Source: Hoeflea_A sp965228785 (GTDB taxonomy: Bacteria > Pseudomonadota > Alphaproteobacteria > Rhizobiales > Rhizobiaceae). From it: 64,000 nucleotides of DNA. How positions within the stretch are numbered: position 1 is the stretch's first letter; each line of letters starts with the position of its first letter. The notes beneath the pieces are model-generated. The model did not search any database. It was not told where the DNA came from and saw only the letters and a program-made list of their open reading frames with translations. Where the stretch lies: positions 2,976,001 to 3,040,000 of the forward strand of contig CBDDIF010000001.1 in NCBI GenBank assembly GCA_965228785.1, written 5' to 3'. Position numbers and translations under genes: made by a program. Below are positions 8,465 through 17,718 of the stretch, piece by piece.

Positions 8465-8492
8465 TTGGTTAATGGTATTTTATTGGTATTAT
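8465..8492 (+). promoter_or_regulatory. Probable kinase-operon promoter with repeated GntR elements
   Basis: TTGGTT (8465-8470), a 16-base spacer and TATTAT (8487-8492) form a sigma-70-like promoter. Two direct repeats, AATGGTATT at 8471-8479 and ATTGGTATT at 8482-8490, fill the spacer and the -10 box and match the element in the murQ promoter. Binding there would block both divergent operons. An ideal AAGGAGGT follows at 8498-8505. Confidence 0.5.
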
Positions 8493-8509
8493 AGAAAAAG
8501 GAGGTCCGA

Positions 8510-9388
8510 ATGGCCAAGTTTTTCATCGGCATTGACGGAGGCGGCACCAGTTGCCGGGCGGCATTGGCAGACGCGGACGGCCGCGTTCTCGGTCAGGGCC
8601 GCAGTGGTGCCGCCAACGTTCTGACCGACGTGGACGGCGCCGTTCGGCATATCGTCGAGGCAACCAGCGATGCCTTCCGGGCGGCCGATCTTGATCCCTC
8701 GCTGCTTTCTGAAGCGGCCGCACTTTGCGGATTGGCGGGCGCCAATGTCGAAACGACAGTTTGGGCTGCACAGCGGAAATTGCCCTTCGCGCAATGCGCG
8801 ATAGAAACTGATGCACTGATCGCTGCTCACGGAGCGCTGGCCGACATCGATGGCGCTGTTGCCATTCTTGGGACGGGGTCTGTGTTTGCGCAAAAACGTG
8901 GCGGTCAGGTGCGTACGATCGGCGGTTGGGGATTTGTTGTCGGCGACCAGGGGGCCGGAGCGGCGCTCGGTCGATCTTTGCTGCGTGAGGCGCTGCTTGC
9001 CCATGACGCCGTGCGTGCCGGATCAGAGGCCACACAGCGAGTGCTTGCTGATTTCGACAACGATCCGCGCCGCCTGTCGGCCTTTGCCCAGTCCTCGGTG
9101 CCTGGCGAATTTGCACGCTATGCGCCGCTGGTCTTCGAACTTGCGAAAGCGGAAGATCCCGTCGCCACCCTTGTTCTCAAAACAGCGGCCGCAGAAGTGG
9201 ATGAGGCACTTGATGTGATTCTGGTGGGCGAGGGCGACCGCCTATGCCTGCTAGGAGGCATCGGGCGGCTTTATGAGCCGTGGCTCGCGACCAGGCACGG
9301 CAACCGGATCAAGGAGCCGGATGCCGATGCGCTCGCTGGTGCCACCCGCCTTGCTATCGATCGTTTCTCGGAGCAGGCCCATGGATAA
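8510..9388 (+). CDS. BadF/BadG/BcrA/BcrD-family amino-sugar kinase (MurNAc/GlcNAc kinase)
   Basis: A 292-residue ATPase of the ASKHA fold. It has phosphate-1 motif IGIDGGGTSCRAAL (residues 5-18), ILGTGSVF near residue 120, and GGWGFVVGDQGAGAALG near residue 140, all typical of the GlcNAc-kinase/BadF group that includes clostridial MurK, which phosphorylates MurNAc and GlcNAc. In this locus it would supply MurNAc-6-P to MurQ and/or GlcNAc-6-P to NagA after ABC import, replacing the PTS. It starts eight bases after an excellent Shine-Dalgarno and overlaps the GntR gene by eight bases. Sugar specificity is inferred from the gene neighbourhood. Confidence 0.85.
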   Translation: MAKFFIGIDGGGTSCRAALADADGRVLGQGRSGAANVLTDVDGAVRHIVEATSDAFRAADLDPSLLSEAAALCGLAGANVETTVWAAQRKLPFAQCAIETDALIAAHGALADIDGAVAILGTGSVFAQKRGGQVRTIGGWGFVVGDQGAGAALGRSLLREALLAHDAVRAGSEATQRVLADFDNDPRRLSAFAQSSVPGEFARYAPLVFELAKAEDPVATLVLKTAAAEVDEALDVILVGEGDRLCLLGGIGRLYEPWLATRHGNRIKEPDADALAGATRLAIDRFSEQAHG

Positions 9389-10148
9389 GCGCCTGCAATC
9401 CGTCTTTGCGGTGAGGGAGAGCGCTCCCGAGGAGAGCGGTCCGCTCTACCTCAAACTGCGGGGGCGGGTGGAAAAGGCGATCAGCCAAGGCGTGCTCGCC
9501 AGCGGCGACGCCTTGCCATCGGAACGCGACATTGCCGAGTTTGCCGATGTATCACGAGTGACCGTGCGCAAAGCGGTACAGGATCTGGTGCGTGACGGAA
9601 TTCTGGTCCAACGGCACGGGTCCGGCACATTTGTTTCGAAGTCGGATACCAGGGTCGAGCAACCACTATCGCGTCTGACGTCCTTCACTGAAGACATGGC
9701 GAGACGGGGTTGGAACGCGCACTCACAGTGGCTGGAGCGGGGCCTGTTCTCGCCGTCGCCGGAAGAGATCGTCGCATTGGCGCTTGCGCCCGGCGACGAG
9801 GTGGCACGCATTGGACGGTTGAGAGTGGCCGATGATCGTCCGCTGGCGATCGAGCGTGCATCCATCTCGGCCCGCATGCTGCCGGATCCCGAAACGGTCG
9901 ACACGTCGCTCTATGCAGCACTGGAAACGCATGGCTTCCGGCCGGTGCGGGCGATCCAGCGTATTTCGGCGACCAATCTGGGCGAAGACGACGCGCAGCT
10001 TTTGCAGGTTCAACCCGGCGATGCCGGCCTGAAGATCGAGCGCATATCCTATCTGGAATCGGGGCGGGTGGTCGAATTCACCCGGTCCCTCTATCGCGGC
10101 GACGCCTACGACTTTGTGGCCGAGCTGACCATCGGCAAGAACAAATGA
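9381..10148 (+). CDS. GntR-family (HutC/YvoA-type) transcriptional regulator
   Basis: A 255-residue regulator. The winged helix occupies roughly residues 15-85 (LPSERDIAEFADVSRVTVRKAV, then GILVQRHGSGTFV), followed by a UTRA ligand-binding domain of the HutC subfamily, the same architecture as NagR/YvoA and DasR, which sense GlcN-6-P or GlcNAc-6-P. The ATG at 9381 overlaps the kinase stop; the longer reading from 9273 lies inside the kinase gene. It most likely represses both divergent operons through the ATTGGTATT elements at 8350-8358 and 8471-8490. The effector is inferred. Confidence 0.88.
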   Translation: MDKRLQSVFAVRESAPEESGPLYLKLRGRVEKAISQGVLASGDALPSERDIAEFADVSRVTVRKAVQDLVRDGILVQRHGSGTFVSKSDTRVEQPLSRLTSFTEDMARRGWNAHSQWLERGLFSPSPEEIVALALAPGDEVARIGRLRVADDRPLAIERASISARMLPDPETVDTSLYAALETHGFRPVRAIQRISATNLGEDDAQLLQVQPGDAGLKIERISYLESGRVVEFTRSLYRGDAYDFVAELTIGKNK

Positions 10149-10164
10149 CAGCGAGGACAATGAA

Positions 10165-11184
10165 GTGACTCATATGAGGCGCGAAATCGACGAAATCCCG
10201 GAGGCCGCGGGTAGATTGCTTGACGGATTTGGTTCCGACGCCCGGGAAATCGGTGTGGCCCTGCGCCGCAAAAACGCGTCGTTGGTCGTGACCGTTGCGC
10301 GCGGGTCGTCAGACCATGCCGCATCTTTCCTCAAATACGCGATCGAGCTCAAGGCGGGGCTGCCGGTGGCGTCCATCGGACCATCGGTCGCTTCGATCTA
10401 CCAAGCACCGCTGCGGCTCGGTGACGCCGTATGTCTATCGGTATCGCAGTCAGGCCGAAGCCCGGACATTGTCGCCATGCAGGCCGCGGCAACCAAGGGC
10501 GGTGCGCTCACGGTCTCTCTGACAAATGTCGATGGTTCTCCGTTAGCAGCCGGAAGTGACCATGCCGTCGATATCCGGGCCGGGGCGGAACTCGGTGTGG
10601 CCGCCACAAAGACCTATGTGAACTCAATCATCGCCGGACTGATGCTTCTCGCCGCCTGGACTGAAGATTCTGAACTTCAGGCCGCACTTGATCAATTGCC
10701 GGGTCAGCTCGAAGAGGCTGTTGCGCTGGACTGGTCGACGCTTGCCCGCAGCGTCGAAAACGAGCCCTCCCTGTTCATTCTTGGACGCGGTCCGGCGTTG
10801 GCTATCGCGCACGAGGCGGCACTGAAGTTCAAGGAAACGTGCAATCAGCATGCAGAGGCCTACAGCGCTGCCGAAGTGCTGCATGGTCCCGTTTCGATGG
10901 TTGGCAAAGGGTTTCCGGTGCTTGCTCTGGCCGCGCGCGATTCGGCGGAAGCGTCAGTGATCGAAACCGCCCAGAAACTGACAGCCGATGGTGCGGACGT
11001 TCATGTGACCTCGCAAGACTCTGCGGGTGGGGCAGCATTGCCCGTTGTGAAAACGGGGCATCCGCTGACCGACGCGCTTGCGCTGATCGTGCCGTTCTAC
11101 GGCTTTGTCGAATCCCTGGCACGGGAGCGCGGGCTTGATCCCGACAAACCGGAAAAACTGAAGAAGGTGACGGAAACGCTATGA
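10165..11184 (+). CDS. SIS-domain glucosamine-6-phosphate deaminase (NagB-II/AgaS-like)
   Basis: A 339-residue protein with two SIS domains and no N-terminal glutaminase domain, so it resembles the isomerase half of GlmS. Motifs are ARGSSDHAASFLKYAIE (about 40-57), SQSGRSPD near 94, KTYVNSI, and EAYSAAEVLHGP near 230. The C-terminus (LDPDKPEKLKKVTETL) is GlmS-like. Such stand-alone proteins in nag clusters act as GlcN-6-P deaminases, giving fructose-6-phosphate and ammonia. A GTG at 10165 lies eight bases after GAGGA; ATG at 10174 is an alternative start. The stop overlaps nagA (ATGA). No classical NagB occurs in the window, which supports this role. Confidence 0.85.
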   Translation: MTHMRREIDEIPEAAGRLLDGFGSDAREIGVALRRKNASLVVTVARGSSDHAASFLKYAIELKAGLPVASIGPSVASIYQAPLRLGDAVCLSVSQSGRSPDIVAMQAAATKGGALTVSLTNVDGSPLAAGSDHAVDIRAGAELGVAATKTYVNSIIAGLMLLAAWTEDSELQAALDQLPGQLEEAVALDWSTLARSVENEPSLFILGRGPALAIAHEAALKFKETCNQHAEAYSAAEVLHGPVSMVGKGFPVLALAARDSAEASVIETAQKLTADGADVHVTSQDSAGGAALPVVKTGHPLTDALALIVPFYGFVESLARERGLDPDKPEKLKKVTETL

Positions 11185-12335
11185 CCCGCCAGGCGGCCAT
11201 CGCGGCACCGCGAATTTTCGACGGATCAAATTGGCATGACGACAGCGCCGTGGTTTTCGATGGCGATACCGTTGTCGGGATCGTCGCAACACCGGCAGTG
11301 TCAGCCGATTGCAATATCACGTCACTTGGTTCCGGATACCTGGCGCCTGGCTTCGTCGACCTGCAGGTGAATGGTGGTGGTGGTGTCCTGCTCAACGATG
11401 ATCCATCCGTCGGGGCGATCGAGCGAATCTGTCGAGCGCATGCACCATTCGGCACCACGGCGCTGTTGCCCACGCTGATCACCGATTCGCCCGAGATCAC
11501 TGGTTCGGCCGTTGCCGCTGGCGCGGAAGCCCTACGAAAGAGAGTGCCGGGTTGTGCCGGACTCCATCTCGAGGGTCCTCATCTGTCGGAGGCGCGGCGC
11601 GGCGCCCATGAGGCGGCACTGGTGCGCACGGCGTCTGACGCCGATATCGAAGCACTTATCGAAGCGCGGGCGGCGATCGGCCATCTGATGGTCACGATGG
11701 CCCCCGAATCTGTCACTCTGGATCAGGTGGCTGCATTGGCTGCGGGCGGTGTCCGCGTCAGCCTTGGGCACAGCGCTGCCGGGTTCGCGCAGGCGACGGC
11801 CATGCTGAACGCCGGCGCCCATATGGTGACTCATCTCTTCAATGCCATGAGCCCGCTGACCCATCGCGAGCCGGGCGTCGTCGGGGCCGCCCTGGAAAAT
11901 GGTTCCGTTTATGCCGGTCTCATTGCTGACGGCATCCATGTCGATCCGGCAGCCATGGCCATCGCCATCCGGGCGAAGAAAGGGCCCGGCAAGGTGTTTC
12001 TGGTCACCGACGCCATGTCGACCATCGGCAGCGACCTGAACGCGTTCACGCTCAATGGGCGGGAAATCCAGCGTGCTGACGGACGACTGACACTTGCCGA
12101 CGGAACGTTGGCCGGTGCCGATATTGACATGATCGCTTCCGTCAGAGTCGTGCATCAGGCGGTGGGATTGCCTGTGGAAGAAGCATTGCGCATGGCTTCT
12201 CTCTATCCGGCCGAAGCCATGGGTATGGAAGAACGATACGGCAGTCTAAAACGCGGCAGCCGAGCCGATATGGTGCATCTAAGCGATGACCTTGAGGTAA
12301 TGGGTATCTGGATCGGTGGAGCAACTTCGTGCTGA
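11181..12335 (+). CDS. nagA: N-acetylglucosamine-6-phosphate deacetylase
   Basis: A 384-residue amidohydrolase. It shows the metal-site motifs HLEGPHLS (around residue 130), LGHSAAGFAQA and THLFNAMSPL with the following GxxGAAL, and the catalytic aspartate in TDAMSTIG near residue 278. It deacetylates GlcNAc-6-P, formed by MurQ or by the kinase, to GlcN-6-P for the SIS deaminase encoded just upstream. Translation is coupled through a four-base overlap. It is the last gene of the plus-strand amino-sugar operon. Confidence 0.94.
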   Translation: MTRQAAIAAPRIFDGSNWHDDSAVVFDGDTVVGIVATPAVSADCNITSLGSGYLAPGFVDLQVNGGGGVLLNDDPSVGAIERICRAHAPFGTTALLPTLITDSPEITGSAVAAGAEALRKRVPGCAGLHLEGPHLSEARRGAHEAALVRTASDADIEALIEARAAIGHLMVTMAPESVTLDQVAALAAGGVRVSLGHSAAGFAQATAMLNAGAHMVTHLFNAMSPLTHREPGVVGAALENGSVYAGLIADGIHVDPAAMAIAIRAKKGPGKVFLVTDAMSTIGSDLNAFTLNGREIQRADGRLTLADGTLAGADIDMIASVRVVHQAVGLPVEEALRMASLYPAEAMGMEERYGSLKRGSRADMVHLSDDLEVMGIWIGGATSC

Positions 12336-12415
12336 CCTGCGTCGGCGTGCGAATCCTGCTACCTTGATCCAAAGAGGGCGAATCCTTAAACAGGGGCCGG
12401 GATGGGGCCTTTGGC

Positions 12416-13135
12416 ATGGACACCGCAGTAAGAAAAGAAAACAGCACGGGCGTGCAACCTCGCCGTGGCTTTGGCGCTCTGGGCGTGTTCGAAAGACTGC
12501 GAAACGATATCCTCACCCTTGAACTCAAGCCCGGACAGTTGATCGATGAGGCCAGCTTGGCCAAGCGGTTCGACGTTTCGCGCTCACCAATCCGCGAAGC
12601 GCTGGTGCGATTGGCGACGGAGCAACTCGTCAAAACCCTGCCCAACAAGGGCACAATCGTCGCGCCGCTGAACTTCGAGGAATTTCCGGAATATGTCGAC
12701 GCCCTGGATTTGATCCAACGGGTGGTGACCCGTCTTGCGGCCGCCAACCGGACAGAAGCGGACCTGATCAAGATCAAGGCATCGCAGCAGACGTTCCGTG
12801 ACTGCCATGGCCGAAACGACGCTCTTGCAATGATCCAGAGCAATCGGGAATTCCACGCCGCGATCGGCGACGCCAGCGGCAACCGCATTTTCGCCGACAC
12901 CTATCGCCGCATTCTTGATGAGGGGCGGCGAATGCTGCAGCTTTGCTTTCGAGCCGATGACGCTTCGCTTCCGCCTGAATTGGGCCAAGTGCATGAAGAG
13001 ATCATAGCGGCCATCGAGCTCCAGGATGCCGACCGTGCGGAGCAACTGGCCCACGATCATGCCAACGAAGTACACCGCCGCTTCGTCGACTATGTCAGTC
13101 GGCGCAGCATGGTAGACTTTCAGGTGATGCTTTAG
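12416..13135 (+). CDS. GntR-family regulator with FCD domain
   Basis: A 239-residue FadR-type regulator. The N-terminal winged helix lies at about 20-85 (IDEASLAKRFDVSRSPIREALVRLA). An all-helical FCD domain follows, with metal-binding residues typical of the VanR/FadR subfamily (DLIQR, NREFHAAIGDASGN, then EEIIAAIELQDA). FCD regulators respond to carboxylic acids. The targets could be the neighbouring exporter genes at 13.3-16.0 kb, or a distant locus. It starts 80 bases after nagA in a probable separate unit. Confidence 0.88.
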   Translation: MDTAVRKENSTGVQPRRGFGALGVFERLRNDILTLELKPGQLIDEASLAKRFDVSRSPIREALVRLATEQLVKTLPNKGTIVAPLNFEEFPEYVDALDLIQRVVTRLAAANRTEADLIKIKASQQTFRDCHGRNDALAMIQSNREFHAAIGDASGNRIFADTYRRILDEGRRMLQLCFRADDASLPPELGQVHEEIIAAIELQDADRAEQLAHDHANEVHRRFVDYVSRRSMVDFQVML

Positions 13136-13320
13136 GCGGAAACCAAGGCTGGGTTCCGATCGCCGCGAACCGGACATTTGCTTCCAGCCGCCCTACTTAG
13201 GCGACAAAGGACAGGGAAGCCGCTCCGGATGTGAGCTGGTTGATGATGGACACTTCGATCGATGATGCCGGTCTCTGAGATTTTCACTAACGGCTGGTCG
13301 CTTTCCTGGTTGAGGCAGAC

Positions 13321-15531
13321 GTGACGTCCGGCCTTGGTCTGGAACGCCCAGGGCTTTGGGCTGTGCGCTACCCGGGTGTCGCGGCCTTTGTTCTCCTGGT
13401 CGTCCTGGCAGCCTCCTTGTGGTCGGTCCCGAAACTGCGTTTCGATGAGGACATCAACCGGGTGTTTCTGTCGCAAAACCAGACGTCGCAGGATTATCGC
13501 AACTTCATCGACAGCACCGGCGGTGAGACCGCCGACCTCGCCCTGTTTGTCGAGAAAGCCGTTCCGTTCTCGGCAACGGATTTCGAAACGATGCGCAGCC
13601 TGGCGATTGAGCTTGAGTTCCTGGATGATGCGGCCAGCATCATTTCTCCGTTCTCCGCGCGCTTTTCGGAAGTCGACGAGCAGTTTGCCGGGCAACCGGT
13701 GATACCGTCCGATGGCTCGATTGAGGCCATCACCATGCGGCTGGACCGATTTGAGGACCAAAACTCGGTCGTTGGTCCGTTGGTTTCCCAGAGTCGCGAT
13801 TCAGCTTTGTTTATCGTCTCTGGTCGACAGGGCATGCAAAATGACGACATTCGCGCTCTGATGAACAGCCTTCGGGACCTTTCCGCCCGTATTCTTCCTG
13901 CCGACCTGGAGGTTACGATCACTGGCGAAAGCGCCATATCGCTCACTATCGTGGATGCGCTTATCGGTGATCTGCTGATGTTGAACGCGCTTGGGGTGAC
14001 GCTTGTCCTGCTGCTGGCGATCGCGGTTTTCCGATCTGTTGTCGTCGCGGTTCTCGCCGTTGTTCCTGCTATAAGCAGCGTCACGGTGACCCTCGGTCTG
14101 TTTGTTCTGCTCGACTACCCGGTGACGGTGATCAGCAATGTTTTACCCATTCTGATCCTCGTCTTCGGCATTGCTGACAGCATGCATCTGCTGATGGACC
14201 TACGCGATCGGGGCGGCACAACCGAACCAACTGAAAGACTGTCAGCCACCATTCGAGACGTCGGCCCGGCCTGCGCACTGTCTGCGATCACGACCAGCAT
14301 TGGCTTTTTGGCCATTTCGATTTCCGACAACGATCAACTGTTCGAGTTTGCGGTCGCAGGTGGGCTTTCGGTCCTGGCCGCGTTTTTCGTGACGATCACC
14401 GCTTTTGCACTGTTGGGGCGGTTTGCCATCCGTAAGTTCCCACCTCGGCATCGGGCATCCGAGCGGACCATCCTGGCCGTCATTGCTGACGTGTCGTGGA
14501 AGCGCAACAGGGTGATCATATCGCTGGGTGCATTGGTCCTGGCGCTTGGGCTTTGGGGTTACAGCCAGACAAAGGCCTGGTTTCCCTACGAGGACAATCT
14601 TCCTCTGGGCAGCCCCATCATGGTGGCTAATGCAAAACTGGCCGATCAATTTGGTGGAACATACCGACTATGGTCTGAAATGGATCTCGAAACCGGCCAA
14701 TCACTGGATAATCCGGAACAGTGGTCCAGACTAAAAGAGGTGACACAAGGCATTCGGGAGGCTGCTCCCGGATACATTACTGTTTCCCTGTCCTCATTTG
14801 CGCGATGGCTCGGGCATCCTGAACGAATGCCGGATCAGGACGAATTGGCCGACCTGCCTAGCGATTTGCGCTCGCTGCTCCATGCCGAGGACGGCAGAAC
14901 AGCGCGCGTGCTGACACTTGTCCCCGAGCCAATGCGGAACACCACATCACTGGCGGTGCACGACCGTATCGAACAAGCAGCGCGATCAGCGGGGGCAGAG
15001 AGATTGGTGGGGCTTCCCATGATCATGCGCCACGAATCCATTGCCATCATCCGCCAACTGGGCGTGGGGCTGCTGATCGCATCTTTGGCTTCAACCATCG
15101 TCATCGCCGCCGCCTTTCGTTGGCCGTCGCTGGCTCTTTTTCTCATCGGCCCGAACATCATACCGCTCGCGGTTGCCGCCGCGGCTCTGCATGTGCTCTC
15201 TCAGGGACATCTCACACCCACGGCGGTTCTGGCGCTGACGATTGCATTTGGCATTGCCGTCAACGATTCCATTCACTGCGTGACCCGGTACCGGTTGGAA
15301 CTCAATCGCGGGCTTGATAGCCGGGCTGCTCTTCGTGCGGCCATCTGCGGGACGGGTCGGGTTATCATGTTGACAACATTGTTGTTGTCGGTCGGTCTGC
15401 TGGTTACCCAGTTCAGCACATTCGAGCCGGTCCGGCTGTTTGGTCAGATCATGATCATCAGTTTTGTCACGGCGTTGGTTGCCGATCTCTTTCTCTTGCC
15501 GGCCTTGCTGAAACAGGGACGCTCTTCATGA
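13321..15531 (+). CDS. RND/MMPL-family exporter
   Basis: A 736-residue membrane protein with two similar halves. Each has one helix, a periplasmic domain and a five-helix bundle carrying a sterol-sensing-like motif (VFGIADSMHLLMDL near residue 280 and AFGIAVNDSIHCVTRY near residue 645). This is the COG1033 MMPL/HpnN-like layout used for lipids and hydrophobic compounds rather than tripartite drug efflux. The start is a GTG at 13321 with GAGG five bases before it. It overlaps the next gene (ATGA), whose exported product may be a periplasmic partner. Cargo unknown. Confidence 0.8.
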   Translation: MTSGLGLERPGLWAVRYPGVAAFVLLVVLAASLWSVPKLRFDEDINRVFLSQNQTSQDYRNFIDSTGGETADLALFVEKAVPFSATDFETMRSLAIELEFLDDAASIISPFSARFSEVDEQFAGQPVIPSDGSIEAITMRLDRFEDQNSVVGPLVSQSRDSALFIVSGRQGMQNDDIRALMNSLRDLSARILPADLEVTITGESAISLTIVDALIGDLLMLNALGVTLVLLLAIAVFRSVVVAVLAVVPAISSVTVTLGLFVLLDYPVTVISNVLPILILVFGIADSMHLLMDLRDRGGTTEPTERLSATIRDVGPACALSAITTSIGFLAISISDNDQLFEFAVAGGLSVLAAFFVTITAFALLGRFAIRKFPPRHRASERTILAVIADVSWKRNRVIISLGALVLALGLWGYSQTKAWFPYEDNLPLGSPIMVANAKLADQFGGTYRLWSEMDLETGQSLDNPEQWSRLKEVTQGIREAAPGYITVSLSSFARWLGHPERMPDQDELADLPSDLRSLLHAEDGRTARVLTLVPEPMRNTTSLAVHDRIEQAARSAGAERLVGLPMIMRHESIAIIRQLGVGLLIASLASTIVIAAAFRWPSLALFLIGPNIIPLAVAAAALHVLSQGHLTPTAVLALTIAFGIAVNDSIHCVTRYRLELNRGLDSRAALRAAICGTGRVIMLTTLLLSVGLLVTQFSTFEPVRLFGQIMIISFVTALVADLFLLPALLKQGRSS

Positions 15532-16022
15532 ATTGCCTGCGCGCCGCCTTTGTCTTGCTACTGCTTGCGCCACAGATATCGCCGTCCCTGGCAGCCGATC
15601 AAATGGCGATGCTCCGGGGTGAATGGTCGGGGACTGGGTGGGCCAAGCGGACGACGGACGGTCCGCGCGAAACAGTTCGTTGCCGTGTATCCAGCAAATA
15701 CAGTCCTCCGGCAAGGCGGTTGCTGGTCACGGGGAAGTGCGCCGTTCCCGGTCGCAAATTCAATCTGAGGGGAGTGGTCACCAGTGAAGTTGACGGCGGC
15801 GCCATCCGAGGCAGTTGGGCAAATCCCTTTGGAGCCGGCAGCGCATCTTTGTCAGGGAGTCAATCCGGAAACCGGGTGACGCTCGACTTCCGCGCACCGC
15901 ATCCCGACACCGAGGAAGATGTGCCGCAACAGATGGAATGGATAATAAGCGAAAGAACGTTTTCCATCACCACAAAGCTCGGTGACGGCGAGGTGATGAG
16001 TGAGTTGAAGTTCAGCCGATAG
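15528..16022 (+). CDS. Exported protein of unknown function
   Basis: A 164-residue protein with a signal peptide (about residues 1-24, MNCLRAAFVLLLLAPQISPSLA, cleaved before ADQMA). The mature part is beta-rich: LRGEWSGTGWA near the N-terminus, a middle GKCAVPGRKFNLRG, and an alternating hydrophobic C-terminus. This suggests a small lipocalin- or barrel-like fold. Its start overlaps the stop of the RND exporter gene, so it probably works with it, for example as a periplasmic carrier. I do not recognise a named family. Confidence 0.75.
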   Translation: MNCLRAAFVLLLLAPQISPSLAADQMAMLRGEWSGTGWAKRTTDGPRETVRCRVSSKYSPPARRLLVTGKCAVPGRKFNLRGVVTSEVDGGAIRGSWANPFGAGSASLSGSQSGNRVTLDFRAPHPDTEEDVPQQMEWIISERTFSITTKLGDGEVMSELKFSR

Positions 16023-16059
16023 AGGTTTGTTGGGACATCGATGCTCATTGCCGTCGGTG

Positions 16060-17718
16060 CTACTGGGGATACCAATAACGCGCTGCGTCTTCACCGCGTC
16101 GGATCACGACGAAATTGTTGGCGAACACACGATAGGCGGCGCTCCATTCACCGTCCGGCCATTGCACGCGGATCTGAGCGCGTTCGGCGACACCGGTTCC
16201 AACATGGATGAAACCGGAATGGCCCGAGGCATGTCCGCCGCCGACCTGGACCTTGCGCAGCCGGGTGTTGTTGCCGGACTTCACCAAAATGGTCGCGCCG
16301 ACGGCATTGCGGTTGGCACCATCCTGCTGCAATTCGATCTGCAGCCAGTTGCCCATGGGTCGGCTGCCCCAATGCGTGCGGCCGCCGCGATTGCGGAACA
16401 GGCTGGTCGGTGCCTCCCGGTTGACGACGATCAGATCGAGTGCCCCGTCCATGTTGAAATCAGCCAAAACAGCACCGCGGCCGCGCCGATCGAGATCGAT
16501 GCCCGCCTCACTGCCCACCTCGACGAAGGTGCCGTCGTGCTGTCCAAGCAACAAATTGTCTGGGTCGAAGGCTGCGAAATCTGGCATCCTTTCCACATTG
16601 CCCTTGGCGATGAACAGGTCGAGCAAGCCGTCATTATTGATGTCAGCGAATTCCGAGTGCCAGCCCGTCGACGGCTTGATGTCGCTGCCGGTATAGGGTC
16701 GGTGCGCTGTGGCATTGCGCTCGAAGGCGATGTCACGATAGACCGGCCGGCCTTCTTCGGCCTCATCATCGAGCGTTTGCAGCTTGGTGTCGCCCATGGA
16801 GGTCAGGGCGTATTCCGGAAACCCATCGGCATCGATATCGCCCTCGGCGATGCCCATGCCCCAGATGTTCAGCCGTTTCCAGCCGTCGGCGCGCCGATAA
16901 GCACGCGGTGGGCGGTCGGGCTCGACGCGCCAGAGTTGCTCTTCGCCATCGCGGTAGTAGTGGCGGTCATTGGTGATACGCAATGCTGGTGTGCCGGAGC
17001 GGTTCCAGTCCGTGAACAGCATCGAAAGCGCGCAAAAGCCCGGCGACAACATGTTCGGATCCGAGTAGTCCGGTCTCTCGCCTTCACCCGGGCGCATCAG
17101 CTGGTTGTCGTGGCAGGTTCCCCACGGCGAACCCGGTGCCGTGCGGTCCACGTAATTACCGAAGGCAAGGGTCGGGAACGCATTGCCTGCCTCGAACGTT
17201 GCTGCGAAAGCTGTGGTCCAGGCACGCCCACCATCGAAGGCGAAGGCCCGGTTGGCATTTTCGAAACGGCAATCCGGACCGCCTTTGAGAAGGATGTTGC
17301 GGCCGACCTTTAACAGAACCAGGTCGCGATGGCCGTCATTGTCGATATCGAGGGCGTAGAGGCCGGTGACCTTTTTCAGGTCGCTTTCCGGCACGCCGAA
17401 ACCGATTTTCTCGAAGCTCAGTTGGCCGTAGGGCGCGCTGCGATTGACGTAAAGCGCAGAGAGCCCTTCGCCGCCGGCAAGTGCCAGGTCGGGAAAGCGA
17501 TCGCCATTGCAGTCGAAAGAAGCTGCACCGCCGCCAACGAAATACTCCCACGGACCCGAATAGACATGATTGACCCCGGCATCGCTTGCCTGCTCGGACA
17601 TCAGTGGAATGTCCATCGGAAGTACTTCAGCGATCGGTTGTGTTGGCTGTGCCGACGCTGCTCCCACGCCGAGAGCGAGCACAGCAAGGGCGACCTTGGA
17701 TTTGCGAAAATCAATCAT
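16060..17718 (-). CDS. Secreted FG-GAP repeat protein with UnbV/ASPIC domain (CRTAC1-like)
   Basis: A 552-residue exported protein with a signal peptide of about 23 residues (ending GAASAQP). It has at least five FG-GAP/VCBS beta-propeller blades with calcium-binding DxDxDG loops: CNGDRFPDLALAGG, DIDNDGHRDLVLLK, DIDADGFPEYALT, DINNDGLLDLFIA and DFNMDGALDLIVVN. The C-terminal 80 residues form the ASPIC/UnbV domain (GHASGHSGFIHVGTG, then VQWPDG). It is likely a periplasmic or surface calcium-dependent binding protein. It overlaps the upstream di-heme gene by eight bases and probably acts with it. Function not established. Confidence 0.85.
   Translation of the reverse strand: MIDFRKSKVALAVLALGVGAASAQPTQPIAEVLPMDIPLMSEQASDAGVNHVYSGPWEYFVGGGAASFDCNGDRFPDLALAGGEGLSALYVNRSAPYGQLSFEKIGFGVPESDLKKVTGLYALDIDNDGHRDLVLLKVGRNILLKGGPDCRFENANRAFAFDGGRAWTTAFAATFEAGNAFPTLAFGNYVDRTAPGSPWGTCHDNQLMRPGEGERPDYSDPNMLSPGFCALSMLFTDWNRSGTPALRITNDRHYYRDGEEQLWRVEPDRPPRAYRRADGWKRLNIWGMGIAEGDIDADGFPEYALTSMGDTKLQTLDDEAEEGRPVYRDIAFERNATAHRPYTGSDIKPSTGWHSEFADINNDGLLDLFIAKGNVERMPDFAAFDPDNLLLGQHDGTFVEVGSEAGIDLDRRGRGAVLADFNMDGALDLIVVNREAPTSLFRNRGGRTHWGSRPMGNWLQIELQQDGANRNAVGATILVKSGNNTRLRKVQVGGGHASGHSGFIHVGTGVAERAQIRVQWPDGEWSAAYRVFANNFVVIRRGEDAARYWYPQ

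Noticed and set aside
16027..17313. 428-codon open frame antisense to the FG-GAP protein
   Set aside because: The minus-strand protein has a signal peptide and clear repeats; the plus-strand reading has neither.
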